DNA from: Microtetraspora glauca
GTDB taxonomy: Bacteria > Actinomycetota > Actinomycetes > Streptomycetales > Streptomycetaceae
Direction of reading: 5' to 3'
Length of the DNA stretch: 64,000 nucleotides
Assembly: GCA_000721275.1 (NCBI GenBank)
Contig: JOFO01000002.1
Location: forward strand, 62,001-126,000
Shown here: positions 45,978 to 54,160 of the stretch, in pieces
Layout of the letters: each line of letters begins with the position of its first letter
Position numbering within the stretch: the first letter of the stretch is position 1
Made by a program: the position numbers and the translations under genes
The notes under the pieces: generated by a model
Databases searched by the model: none
Told to the model about the DNA's origin: nothing
What the model saw: the letters and a program-made list of their open reading frames with translations, nothing else

Positions 45978-48198
45978 CGATCCCGAGCCGCTGGGTGGCC
46001 CGGGTCAGCGCCACGTACAGGTCGTTCGTGCCGTGCGGGGCGCCGGCCCGGATGCCGTCCGGGTCGACGACGAGGACGGTGTCGAACTCCAGGCCCTTCG
46101 CCTGCCGGGGGTCGAGCAGGACCACCGGCCGGGTGAGGTCGGGCGCCGGCCCGTGCGCGGCGTCGGGGAGGGCCGCGGCCAGGGCCGGCAGCAGCTCCGG
46201 CGGCGCGATCACGGCGAGCCGGCCCTCGGCGCCCCGTTCGGCCGCGACCGCGTCGGCGGTCTCCTTCACCGGGTCCTCCACCGTCCGGTCCCACGGCTCG
46301 ACGCCGGTGGAGCGGACCGAGCCGGGCGGCTCGAAGTGCGGGTCGTCGGCCCGGCGGACGGCGGCGGCGACCGCCATGATCTCGGCGGGCGTGCGGTAGT
46401 TGACCCCGAGCCGCACGTGCTGCCAGCGGTCCTGCACGTACGGGGCGAGGATCGCGTCCCACGCGCCGACGCCGGCCGGGTCGCCGGTCTGGGCCGGGTC
46501 GCCGACCAGGGTCATCGAGCGGGTGGGGCTGCGGCGCATCAGCAGCCGCCACTGCATCGCGGACAGCTCCTGCGCCTCGTCGACGATGATGTGGCCGAAG
46601 GCCCAGGTGCGGTCGGCGGCGGCCCGCTCGGCGGCGGTGCGGTGGTCGGCCTCCTCGTGCCGTTCGGCGAACCGCTCGGCGTCGATGATGTCGTGCGCGG
46701 ACAGCACCTCGGAGGCGTCCTCGTCCAGCTCCTCCTTGTCCTCGAACTCGTAGGTCCGGGAGGCGAAGGAGACGTCGAGGACGCCCTGCGCGTACTGCAC
46801 CTGCCGCTGCCGTTCGGCCTCCTGCGCGGCCCGCTCGGCGGAGTCGTCGCGGCCGAGGAGCTCGGCGGCCTCGTCCAGCAGCGGCACGTCGCCCGGGGTC
46901 CAGGCGCCGCCGTCGCGGCGGATCGCCGCCGCGTCCTCCTCGGGCAGGTGGGTGGGCTCGGCGAGGTAGTCCGCGAGGAAGTCCTCGGGGGTGAGCTCCG
47001 GCCAGAGGGTGTCGATCGCGGCGTGCACGTCGGGGTTGGCGGCGATGCCCTTGGCGAGCAGCGCGATGTCGTCGGGGCCGAGGAAGTTGGGGCCGCCGTA
47101 CGGGTCGGCGCCGATGCGGTCGGCGAGCTGCGCGGCGAGCGCGTCGAGGATCCGGAAGACGAAGTACGGGCGGGCGAGGTTGTGCGGGAGGGCGGTCTCG
47201 CGGGCCTTGTGGCGGGCCTCCAGGGCCATGTCCCAGTCGATGACCAGGTCGCCGTCCTCGTGCGGGACGACGAGCGGCGCCCCGCGCTCGGGGACCTGCT
47301 GCCGGTCGCGTACGGCCTCCGCCAGCGCGGCGGCCATCCGGGCGTCGCCCTTCACGGCGGCGGCGCGCGGGGTGTCGGTGCCGGTGGCGCGGACGCCGGG
47401 GTACAGCTCGCCGGGGGTGGCGAGGAGGACGCCGGTCTCGCCGAGCGAGGGCAGCACGTTCCCGATGTAGCCGAGGAACGCCGGGTTGGGGCCGACGATG
47501 AGGACGGCCCGCCGGGCGAGCTGGTCGCGGTGGGCGTAGAGCAGGTACGCGGCGCGGTGCAGGGCGACGGCGGTCTTGCCGGTGCCCGGGCCGCCCTCGA
47601 CGACGAGGACGCCGGTGTGCGGGGAGCGGATGATGGCGTCCTGCTCGGCCTGGATGGTCTGCACGATGTCGTGCATGCGGCCGGTGCGGGCGGCGTCGAG
47701 CGCGGCCAGCAGCACCTCGTCGGCGTCCCGGCCCTCGTGCCCGGAGCGGGTGCGGTCGGCCAGGTCCAGGACCTCGTCGTGCAGCGAGACGACCTCGCGG
47801 CCCTTCGTGGTGATGTGCCGGCGGCGGGTGAGGCCCATCGGCTCGTGGCCGGTGGCGAGGTAGAACGGGCGGGCGACGTCGGCGCGCCAGTCGACGACCA
47901 GCGGGGTGCGCTGGGGGTCGTCCTCGCGCAGGCCGATGCGTCCGATGTGGTGGTCGCGCCCGTCGCGGAAGACGAGGCGGCCGAAGCAGAGGCCGGTCTC
48001 GCCGGCGTTGAAGGCGGCGAGCAGCCCCGACTGCTCGGCCACCATGATGTCCCGCTCCAGGCGCGACTGCGCGCTTCCGGTCCCGGGCGTCCTGAGCGCG
48101 TCGCCGACGGCGGCCTCGGCCCGGTCCCTCAGGTCGTCGAGCCGCGCGTAGAGCGAGGTGATGAATTTCTGCTCTTCCCGAATTGGCTCGGTTGACAA
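45964..48198 (-). CDS. helD: HelD-type UvrD-like helicase acting on RNA polymerase
   Basis: This 744-residue SF1 ATPase starts at TTG 48198 ([20 protein letters not shown]) after GGGAG. The N-terminal coiled-coil arm (about 5-60) is the part that enters the polymerase secondary channel in known HelD proteins. Walker A is [14 protein letters not shown] (203-209 core) with [20 protein letters not shown] as Walker [16 protein letters not shown], and the C-terminal ATPase motifs [15 protein letters not shown] and [14 protein letters not shown]. HelD recycles stalled polymerase, and some relatives protect against rifamycins. I find no rifamycin-associated inverted repeat upstream. Its leader is overlapped by a predicted antisense RNA. 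Confidence 0.92.
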   Translation of the reverse strand: MSTEPIREEQKFITSLYARLDDLRDRAEAAVGDALRTPGTGSAQSRLERDIMVAEQSGLLAAFNAGETGLCFGRLVFRDGRDHHIGRIGLREDDPQRTPLVVDWRADVARPFYLATGHEPMGLTRRRHITTKGREVVSLHDEVLDLADRTRSGHEGRDADEVLLAALDAARTGRMHDIVQTIQAEQDAIIRSPHTGVLVVEGGPGTGKTAVALHRAAYLLYAHRDQLARRAVLIVGPNPAFLGYIGNVLPSLGETGVLLATPGELYPGVRATGTDTPRAAAVKGDARMAAALAEAVRDRQQVPERGAPLVVPHEDGDLVIDWDMALEARHKARETALPHNLARPYFVFRILDALAAQLADRIGADPYGGPNFLGPDDIALLAKGIAANPDVHAAIDTLWPELTPEDFLADYLAEPTHLPEEDAAAIRRDGGAWTPGDVPLLDEAAELLGRDDSAERAAQEAERQRQVQYAQGVLDVSFASRTYEFEDKEELDEDASEVLSAHDIIDAERFAERHEEADHRTAAERAAADRTWAFGHIIVDEAQELSAMQWRLLMRRSPTRSMTLVGDPAQTGDPAGVGAWDAILAPYVQDRWQHVRLGVNYRTPAEIMAVAAAVRRADDPHFEPPGSVRSTGVEPWDRTVEDPVKETADAVAAERGAEGRLAVIAPPELLPALAAALPDAAHGPAPDLTRPVVLLDPRQAKGLEFDTVLVVDPDGIRAGAPHGTNDLYVALTRATQRLGIVRRA

Positions 48199-48221
48199 TT
48201 CGACTCCCAGCGCGATACAGT
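48192..48221 (+). promoter_or_regulatory. Strong rightward promoter facing away from helD
   Basis: TTGACA (48192-48197), 18 bp, then TACAGT (48216-48221): a perfect -35 and a consensus TAnnnT -10, exceptional for this genome. The -35 box overlaps the helD start codon on the other strand. No rightward protein gene follows. Confidence 0.65.
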
Positions 48222-48283
48222 GCCTTTAGTGAAATGCTCCTTGAATTCGTCGTGAATATGCCGACGAACAAACGGAATTCACC

Positions 48284-48314
48284 AATATAGGCGCCGCACC
48301 ACCCCGACTGTCAA
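48284..48314 (-). promoter_or_regulatory. helD promoter
   Basis: On the minus strand TTGACA (48309-48314) and TATATT (48284-48289) are 19 bp apart. Transcription would begin near 48277, giving a leader of about 80 nt. The -35 box lies within the terminator hairpin of the opposing small RNA. Confidence 0.6.
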
Positions 48315-48331
48315 TTCAGCCGGGGTTTTTT
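48302..48331 (+). terminator. Intrinsic terminator of the predicted small RNA
   Basis: CCCCG-A-CTG (48302-48310) pairs with CAG-C-CGGGG (48317-48325), with one A/C mismatch and a 6-nt loop, followed directly by TTTTTT (48326-48331). The T-run is on the plus strand only, so it is oriented for a rightward transcript. Read leftward the same hairpin may end the hydrolase mRNA. Confidence 0.75.
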
Positions 48332-48352
48332 CGTGTCCGCGGGAGGCCGCTC

Positions 48353-49228
48353 TCAGGCTCCGGTGTGCCGCAGGACCGCCTCCGCCAGCGGGGCGTGCAC
48401 CTGCGGCGGCAGGGCGTGGCCCATGCCGGGGATCTCGGCGATCCGGGCGCCGCGGATCACCTGGGCGAGGTGGTCGGCGTGCGGGGGCGGGGCGACCGGT
48501 TCGGCCGGGGCGGCGATCACCAGGACGGGCACCTCGGTCGCGGCCAGTTCCTCGGTGCGCAGGAGCCCGGAGGCGTCCGCGAGGGCGTGGGCGGTGGCGG
48601 GCCGGTGGTGTCCGGTGTGCGCGACGACCGCCCGCTCCTGGGCGCGGAACCACTCGGCGTCGAACGGCAGCGCGTCGCCGGCCAGGGCCCGCCAGTGCGC
48701 GACCCGGTGGTCCAGTTCCGCCTCCAGGTCCCGCTCCTCCGCGGGCCGGGACCAGAACTCCAGGAGCCGCCGCGAGGGTCCGGGCAGCTCCTCGGCCGGC
48801 ACCCGGGTGCCGTCGGGGCGGACGTACGGGGTGGTGCTGAGCGCGCTGGTGCCGATCAGGGTGGCGCTCAGCAGCCGTTCCGGGTGGTCGGCGACCAGCA
48901 GCTGGCCGAGGAGCCCGCCCAGGGACATGCCGACGACATGGGCCCGGTCCGCCCCGAAGGCGTCCAGGACGGCGACCGCGTCCGCGGCCAGCCGGGCGAG
49001 CGGATAGGGCCGCTCGTCGAACGCCCAGGTGGAGCGGCCGGTGTCCCGGTGGTCGTAGCGGATCACCCAGTGGCGCTCGGCGAGCAGCGCCACCAGTGCG
49101 TCGGGCCAGGCCCGCCCGGACGCCAGCGCGCCCATGACCAGCAGCAGCGGCGGGGCGTCCGCGTCGCCGTGCTCCTCGGCCCAGAGCCGTACGCCCGGCT
49201 CCACGTCCACGAACCGTTCCCGCGCCAT
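48353..49228 (-). CDS. Alpha/beta hydrolase
   Basis: This 291-residue protein starts at ATG 49228 (MARERFVDVEPGVRLWAEEH) after GAGGAG. It has the alpha/beta-hydrolase fold, with the nucleophile elbow GMSLGG (Ser in VVGMSLGGLLGQLL), oxyanion region LLLVMGALASG, an Asp in the VLVIAAPAEPV strand region, and catalytic His in IPGMGHALPP. It is similar to epoxide-hydrolase/proline-iminopeptidase-like and anthracycline-esterase-like proteins. The substrate is unknown. It is a monocistronic leftward gene. Confidence 0.85.
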   Translation of the reverse strand: MARERFVDVEPGVRLWAEEHGDADAPPLLLVMGALASGRAWPDALVALLAERHWVIRYDHRDTGRSTWAFDERPYPLARLAADAVAVLDAFGADRAHVVGMSLGGLLGQLLVADHPERLLSATLIGTSALSTTPYVRPDGTRVPAEELPGPSRRLLEFWSRPAEERDLEAELDHRVAHWRALAGDALPFDAEWFRAQERAVVAHTGHHRPATAHALADASGLLRTEELAATEVPVLVIAAPAEPVAPPPHADHLAQVIRGARIAEIPGMGHALPPQVHAPLAEAVLRHTGA

Positions 49229-49264
49229 GCCGCTCTCCTCACACCGTTCAACAAGACGAGACGT

Positions 49265-49295
49265 ATCGTATCGCCATGGCACCGGGGAACGTCAA
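49265..49295 (-). promoter_or_regulatory. Promoter of the alpha/beta hydrolase gene
   Basis: On the minus strand TTGACG (49290-49295) and TACGAT (49265-49270) are 19 bp apart. The -10 is part of a repeated CGATACGATACG run. The start would be about 35 bp before the ATG. Confidence 0.5.
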
Positions 49296-49311
49296 CCCCA
49301 GTACGGCACGA

Positions 49312-49337
49312 AGGCCCTCGACGGGGGTCGAGGGCCT
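49312..49337 (-). terminator. Terminator after dctA
   Basis: A perfect 11-bp stem (49312-49322 with 49327-49337) and a GGGG loop lie about 70 bp beyond the dctA stop codon on the minus strand. Confidence 0.7.
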
Positions 49338-49406
49338 GGCGGGCGGGTTCCTCCCGGTGCCCGGATCCGGCTCAAGGCCCGGGTCCCGGGAGGAGGTGCG
49401 GGGCGG

Positions 49407-50765
49407 TCAGACGCCGGCGCGGGCGCGCTCCTCACCCTGGTCGCGCGGGTCCGGCACGGCCGCGGGGGCCTCACCGGCGTGGTCGTCCACGAACGTCTTC
49501 TCGTCGAAGGGGAACTTCCCCACCAGGACCTCCGTCACCCGCGTCCGGTCGATCTCCTTCGTCCAGGTGCCGACGAGCACGGTCGCGACGGCGTTGCCGG
49601 CGAAGTTGGTGAGGGCGCGGGCCTCGCTCATGAAGCGGTCGATGCCGACGATCAGGCCGACGCCGTCGACCAGGTCCGGGCGGTGCGACTGGAGGCCGCC
49701 GGCGAGGGTGGCGAGTCCGGCGCCGGTGACGCCCGCGGCGCCCTTCGAGGCGATGATCATGAAGACGAGCAGCGAGATCTGCTCGCCCACGGAGAGCGGG
49801 TCGCCCATCGCCTCGGCGACGAACAGCGAGGCCATCGTGAGGTAGATGGCGGTGCCGTCCAGGTTGAAGGAGTAGCCGGTGGGGACGGTGATGCCGACGA
49901 CCGGCTTGGAGACGCCCAGGTGCTCCATCTTGGCGATCAGGCGGGGCAGCGCGGACTCGGACGACGACGTCGACAGGATGAGCAGGAACTCGCGACCCAG
50001 GTACTTCAGCAGCGACCAGATGTTCACGCCGGCGACCAGCCGGAGCAGCGCGCCGAGGACGACGAAGACGAAGAGGGCGCAGGTCACGTAGAAGCCGATC
50101 ATGATGACGGCGAGCGACTTCAGGGCGTCGAGGCCGGTCGCGCCGACGACGGCGGCGATGGCGCCGAAGGCGCCGACCGGGGCCGCCCACATGATCATGG
50201 AGAGGATCCGGAAGACGAGCCGCTGGATGTGCCCGATGCCGCGCAGCACCGGCTCGCCGGCCGGGCCCATCGCCTGGAGCGCGAAGCCCGCGAGGAGCGC
50301 GACGAGGAGGGTCTGGAGGACCTCGCCCCCGGTGAAGGCGGAGACCAGGGTGGTCGGGATGATCCCGAGCAGGAAGTCGGCGGTGCCCTCGCTCGCGCCC
50401 TCCGCCTGCTGGGCACCCGCCTCGGCCAGCTCCTTGGTGAGGTGGAGGCCGGAGCCGGGCTCCAGGAGGTTGCCGACGACGAGGCCGATCGCGAGTGCGA
50501 CGGTCGACATCACCATGAAGTAGCCGAGCGCGAGGCCGCCGACGGCCCCCACCTTGGCGGCCTTGCGGACCGAGCCGACGCCCAGCACGATCGTGCAGAA
50601 GATGATCGGCGAGATCATCATCTTGATCAGGTTCACGAAGCCGGTGCCCAGCGGCTTCAGCTCGACGGCCACGCCGGGGGCGAGGAAGCCGACGCCGACG
50701 CCGAGCAGGACGGCGCCGATCACGGCCAGATACAGATAGTGGGTACGGTCCCGGCGTGCGGCCAC
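49407..50765 (-). CDS. dctA: C4-dicarboxylate/cation symporter (DAACS family)
   Basis: This transporter of about 452 residues starts at GTG 50765 (MAARRDRTHYLYLAVIGAVL) after GAGGAGG. It has eight membrane helices with two re-entrant loops: LSTSSSESALPRLI (serine-rich loop 1), VPTGYSFNLDGTAIYLTMAS (loop 2), and the substrate-site helix SEARALTNFAGNAVATVLVG. The family imports succinate, fumarate, malate or acidic amino acids with protons or sodium. The divergent CitA/CitB-type two-component system points to dicarboxylate or citrate induction. Confidence 0.92.
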   Translation of the reverse strand: MAARRDRTHYLYLAVIGAVLLGVGVGFLAPGVAVELKPLGTGFVNLIKMMISPIIFCTIVLGVGSVRKAAKVGAVGGLALGYFMVMSTVALAIGLVVGNLLEPGSGLHLTKELAEAGAQQAEGASEGTADFLLGIIPTTLVSAFTGGEVLQTLLVALLAGFALQAMGPAGEPVLRGIGHIQRLVFRILSMIMWAAPVGAFGAIAAVVGATGLDALKSLAVIMIGFYVTCALFVFVVLGALLRLVAGVNIWSLLKYLGREFLLILSTSSSESALPRLIAKMEHLGVSKPVVGITVPTGYSFNLDGTAIYLTMASLFVAEAMGDPLSVGEQISLLVFMIIASKGAAGVTGAGLATLAGGLQSHRPDLVDGVGLIVGIDRFMSEARALTNFAGNAVATVLVGTWTKEIDRTRVTEVLVGKFPFDEKTFVDDHAGEAPAAVPDPRDQGEERARAGV

Positions 50766-50828
50766 GGGGTCCTCCTCGTGCTGATGGGTGTCCACGTCCC
50801 GGTGGACTCCGCGACTATCCATCAGCCT

Positions 50829-50842
50829 GTGACCCGGGTCAC
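50829..50842. repeat. 14-bp perfect palindrome in the dctA/kinase divergent region
   Basis: GTGACCCGGGTCAC reads the same on both strands. Next to it are an inverted repeat CGTTTCG/CGAAACG (50852-50873) and a direct repeat of GGGAACG about 30 bp further. All lie in the 185-bp divergent region and are candidate sites for the adjacent response regulator. Confidence 0.55.
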
Positions 50843-50950
50843 CGTTGCGTGCGTTTCGTTCATGGCCGAAACGTCACCGGGCCGCCCGCGCGGGGAACGA
50901 TTCGGGAACGCAATGCACCGGAGCAAATCCCGGCGTGCACACTTGCTCGC

Positions 50951-52585
50951 ATGCGTCTCCCGCTCCTCCGCCCCCTCCCCCGGCCGCGGCCCCGCAGCCT
51001 GGCCGGCCAGCTCTTCGCGATGCAGGTCGTGCTGATGGCCGCGGTCGTGGCGGGCTGCGCGGTCTTCGCGTACGTCACCGACCGGGCACAGGCCGAGGAG
51101 ACCGCCCGCCGGCAGTCCACCGCGACCGCGACAGCCGTCGCCGGCTCGCCGTCCGTGGTGGCGGCGGCCCGCACCGCCGACCCGTCCGCCGCGCTCCAGC
51201 CGTACGCGGAGCAGCTGCGGCGCCGCGCCGACGTGGCGTTCGTGGTGATCATGGCGCCGGACGGCACCCGGTGGACGCACCCGGACCCGGGGCGGATCGG
51301 CCGCCCCTACCTCGGGCACATCGAACCCGCGGTCCGCGGCGGCACCTTCTCGGAGACGTACCCCGGCACGCTCGGGCCGTCGGTGCGGACGGTCACCCCG
51401 GTCCTCGACGGGGAGCGGGTGGTCGCCCTGGTCAGCGCGGGCATCACCATCGAGCGGATCAGCGCGCAGGTACGCGAGCAGGTGGCCGCGCTGCTCGGGA
51501 TGGCCGGAGCCGCGCTGGCGCTGGGCGGCGCCGGCACGTACGTGATCAACGCGCGGCTGCGCCGGCACACCCACGGGATGAACGCCGCCGAGCTGAGCCG
51601 GATGCACGACTACCACGAGGCCGCGCTGCACGCGGTGCGGGAGGGCCTGGTGATGCTCGACGGGCGGCGCCGGATCGCGCTCATCAACGACGGGGCCCGC
51701 ACGCTCCTCGGCCTCGACGAGGGGGTGATCGGCCGGTCGCCCGCCGAACTCGGGCTGCCGGCGCCGCTGACCGGAGCGCTGCTCTCCTCGGAGCCGCGGG
51801 TGGACGAGACCCATCTGACCGACGACCGGGTCCTCGTCGTCAACACCCGCCCGGTGGTGGGCGGGGAGCGGCGCGGCACCGTCGTCACCCTCCGGGACCG
51901 CACCGAACTCCAGGCGCTGTCCGGCGAACTGGACTCGCAGCGCGGGTTCACGGAGGCGCTGCGCTCGCAGGCGCACGAGGCCGCGAACCGGCTCCACACG
52001 GTGGTGTCGCTGATCGAACTCGGGCGGGTGGCCGAGGCGGTGGAGTTCGCGACCGCCGAACTGGAGCTGGCGCAGGCGCTCACCGACCGGGTCGTGGACG
52101 CGGTCGGCGAACCGGTCCTCGCGGCGCTGCTGCTCGGCAAGGCGGCGCAGGCCAACGAGCGGGGCGTCGAGCTGGTCCTCACCGAGGACAGCCGGATCGA
52201 CGACGGGCTGCTCCCGCCGGCGCTCGGGCCCCGGGACCTGGTGACGGTCCTCGGCAACCTCGTGGACAACGCGGTCGAGGCGGCCGGCGGCACCCCGCAC
52301 GCGCGCGTGACGGTCACCGTCGCCGCGCGCGCGGGCGACGGCGAGCTGCTGCTCCGGGTCGACGACAGCGGGCCCGGCGTCCGCCCCGCCGACCGGGACG
52401 CGGTGCTCGGGCGGGGCTGGTCCACCCGGGGTCCGGGCCGCGGGCTCGGGCTGGCGCTGGTGCGGCAGGCCGTCGTCCGCGCGTCCGGCACGCTCACCGT
52501 GGACGAGGCGCCGGAGGGCGGCGCCCGCTTCACGGTCCGCGTCCCCCTCCCCCGTACCGCCGCCGCGACGGGAGGCGGGGCGTGA
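50951..52585 (+). CDS. CitA/DcuS-type sensor histidine kinase
   Basis: This kinase of about 544 residues starts at ATG 50951 (MRLPLLRPLPRPRPRSLAGQ). TM1 spans about 22-43. The extracytoplasmic PASc (sCache_3) sensor of about 135 residues includes FVVIMAPDGTRWTHPDPGRI and the DcuS/CitA-like GGTFSETYPGTLGPSVRTVT. TM2 spans about 180-200, followed by a cytosolic PAS (about 218-320), an SPOB_a dimerisation helix with phospho-acceptor H342 (RSQAHEAANRLHTVVSLIEL), and a HATPase with GNLVDNAVEAAGG. It probably senses a C4- or C6-carboxylate and controls dctA. Confidence 0.92.
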   Translation: MRLPLLRPLPRPRPRSLAGQLFAMQVVLMAAVVAGCAVFAYVTDRAQAEETARRQSTATATAVAGSPSVVAAARTADPSAALQPYAEQLRRRADVAFVVIMAPDGTRWTHPDPGRIGRPYLGHIEPAVRGGTFSETYPGTLGPSVRTVTPVLDGERVVALVSAGITIERISAQVREQVAALLGMAGAALALGGAGTYVINARLRRHTHGMNAAELSRMHDYHEAALHAVREGLVMLDGRRRIALINDGARTLLGLDEGVIGRSPAELGLPAPLTGALLSSEPRVDETHLTDDRVLVVNTRPVVGGERRGTVVTLRDRTELQALSGELDSQRGFTEALRSQAHEAANRLHTVVSLIELGRVAEAVEFATAELELAQALTDRVVDAVGEPVLAALLLGKAAQANERGVELVLTEDSRIDDGLLPPALGPRDLVTVLGNLVDNAVEAAGGTPHARVTVTVAARAGDGELLLRVDDSGPGVRPADRDAVLGRGWSTRGPGRGLGLALVRQAVVRASGTLTVDEAPEGGARFTVRVPLPRTAAATGGGA

Positions 52586-53268
52586 CCGGGCCGCAGGACA
52601 TCCGGGTGCTGGTGGTCGAGGACGACCCCGTCGCCGCCGACGCGCACGCGCTGTACGCCGGCCGGGTGGAGGGCTTCCGGGTGGTGGGGGTGGCGCACTC
52701 GCGGGCCGCGGCGGTACGGCTCCTCGACCGGACGCCCGTGGACCTCATCCTGCTCGACCTCTACCTGCCGGACGGGCACGGACTCGCCCTGCTGCGGGCG
52801 CTGCGGGCCGCCGGGCACGGGGCCGACGTCATCGCGGTCACCTCGGCGCGCGACCTGGCGGTGGTGCGCGAGGGCGTGTCGCTCGGGGTGGTCCAGTACG
52901 TCCTCAAGCCCTTCGCCTTCGCCACCCTGCGGGACCGGCTGGTCCGGTACGCCGAGTTCCGGGGCGCGGCCGGCGAGGCGTCCGGGCAGGACGAGGTCGA
53001 CCGGGCGCTCGCCGCGCTGCGAGCCCCGCGGCCGGCGACGCTGCCGAAGGGGCTGAGCGGGCCGACGCTGGAGGCGGTCACCCGCTCGCTGCGCGAGGCG
53101 CCGGCCGGGCTGACCGCCGCCGAGGCGGGAACGGCGGTCGGCATCTCGCGGATCACCGCCCGCCGCTATCTGGAGCACCTGGTCACGGAGGGGCGGGCGG
53201 TGCGGGCCCCGCAGTACGGGCAGATCGGCCGCCCGGAGCTCCAGTACCGCTGGCGCGCGGCCCGCTGA
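52582..53268 (+). CDS. CitB/DcuR-type response regulator
   Basis: This 228-residue regulator overlaps the kinase stop codon (GTGA). The receiver has acidic residues VEDD (12-15), phospho-acceptor D59 (DLILLDLYLPDGHG) and the conserved Lys in YVLKPFAF. The output domain is a CitB-type winged HTH with AGLTAAEAGTAVGISRITAR, then RYLEHLVTEGRAVRAPQYG and GRPELQYRW. Its sites are likely the palindromes between the kinase and dctA. Confidence 0.93.
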   Translation: MTGPQDIRVLVVEDDPVAADAHALYAGRVEGFRVVGVAHSRAAAVRLLDRTPVDLILLDLYLPDGHGLALLRALRAAGHGADVIAVTSARDLAVVREGVSLGVVQYVLKPFAFATLRDRLVRYAEFRGAAGEASGQDEVDRALAALRAPRPATLPKGLSGPTLEAVTRSLREAPAGLTAAEAGTAVGISRITARRYLEHLVTEGRAVRAPQYGQIGRPELQYRWRAAR

Positions 53269-53391
53269 CGGGGCGGTCTTCCGGTGACCGGACGTCACGC
53301 ACCGATTACCGACCGGTTCCCACCTTCCTCCAGGCCCTGGCCTCGGATGAACGCACCGTAGCCATCCGTCACTGCGCGCACCTACCGTGGC

Positions 53392-54066
53392 GTGGTGCAC
53401 CATCCCTCTCCACCCTTCGACGCCCCGGCCGCCCGCCGCCTGCGCCAGGGACTCGGCATGGCCCCGAACCACGTCGCGTACGGCCTGCGGGCGCAGTACG
53501 GCCTCCCCGTCACGCCCGACACCGTCGCCGCCTGGGAACGCGGCACCCTCGCGCCGAGCGAACAGGAGCTGACCGCCCTCGCGGGCGTCCTGTGGTGCTC
53601 GCCCGCCGACCTGATCGCCGTCGCCTCCACCCTGCGGGAGCACCGGATGGCGCGCGGACTGTCCGTGGAGGAGCTGGCCCGGCAGGTCGGCGTCGCCGCG
53701 CACGCGTACCGCCGGATGGAGGACGAGGGCCGCTGGAAGGGCACCGAGCGGCAGACGGCCGCGCTCGCCCAGGTCCTCGGCCTCGGCCCGCGCGCGCTGA
53801 TCACCGCCACCGGCGGCGACGCCGGCCTCGCGGAACTGCTCCGGGACGCGGCGACGACCCGCTGGCAGGCGTACGTGAAACCGGCGGTGCGGATGCTGCC
53901 GCTGCCCCGGCGCGTGGTGGAGCCGGCGCTCGCCCGGCTGCACGCCGAGTACCACGCCCGCATGGCGGCGACGTCCAGCTGGGGCGCCTCGGGCGCCACC
54001 GGCGACGAGGGCCGGGCCTACCTGGAGGCGATCACCGACCACTTCTGGGCGGCCGTCGGGCACTAG
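53392..54066 (+). CDS. XRE-type regulator with two helix-turn-helix domains
   Basis: This 224-residue protein starts at GTG 53392 or 53395. It contains two Cro/CI-like HTH regions in tandem: 12-70 (ARRLRQGLGMAPNHVAYGLR, then TPDTVAAWERGTLAPSEQEL) and about 80-140 (LREHRMARGLSVEELARQVG, then AYRRMEDEGRWKGTERQTAA). A C-terminal helical tail of 80 residues follows. A -10-like TACCGT (53383-53388) ends only 3 bp before the GTG, so the mRNA may be leaderless. Targets are unknown. Confidence 0.8.
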   Translation: MVHHPSPPFDAPAARRLRQGLGMAPNHVAYGLRAQYGLPVTPDTVAAWERGTLAPSEQELTALAGVLWCSPADLIAVASTLREHRMARGLSVEELARQVGVAAHAYRRMEDEGRWKGTERQTAALAQVLGLGPRALITATGGDAGLAELLRDAATTRWQAYVKPAVRMLPLPRRVVEPALARLHAEYHARMAATSSWGASGATGDEGRAYLEAITDHFWAAVGH

Positions 54067-54111
54067 CCATTTCTTCCGGGGAAGAGAGGACCGATGTCCC
54101 GGGAAAGAGAC

Positions 54112-54142
54112 GACGGAGGTCCCGCCGTGCGGGACCTCCGTC
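54112..54142. terminator. Bidirectional terminator between XRE gene and pfkA
   Basis: A perfect 14-bp stem (54112-54125 with 54129-54142) with a 3-nt loop separates two convergent genes, 18 bp before the pfkA stop codon. Confidence 0.85.
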
Positions 54143-54160
54143 CAGGGGGGCGGGGAGCGG

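Larger units (their letters stand above)
48228..48331 (+). ncRNA. Predicted ~105-nt small RNA antisense to the helD leader
   Basis: The transcript would start at about 48228 from the promoter at 48192-48221. It contains a stem TTCGTCG/CGACGAA around a 9-nt loop (about 48246-48268), and ends at a hairpin plus six U residues at 48331. It is complementary to the whole predicted helD 5' leader. An 18-codon frame from an ATG at about 48234 (MLLEFVVNMPTNKRNSPI) lies inside it but has no clear ribosome site. Support is the promoter/terminator pair and unusual AT-richness; expression is not shown. Confidence 0.5.

Noticed and set aside
48199..48352. Rifamycin-associated element upstream of helD
   Set aside because: I looked for the long GC-rich inverted repeat typical of that element and found only the small-RNA terminator and the two promoters.
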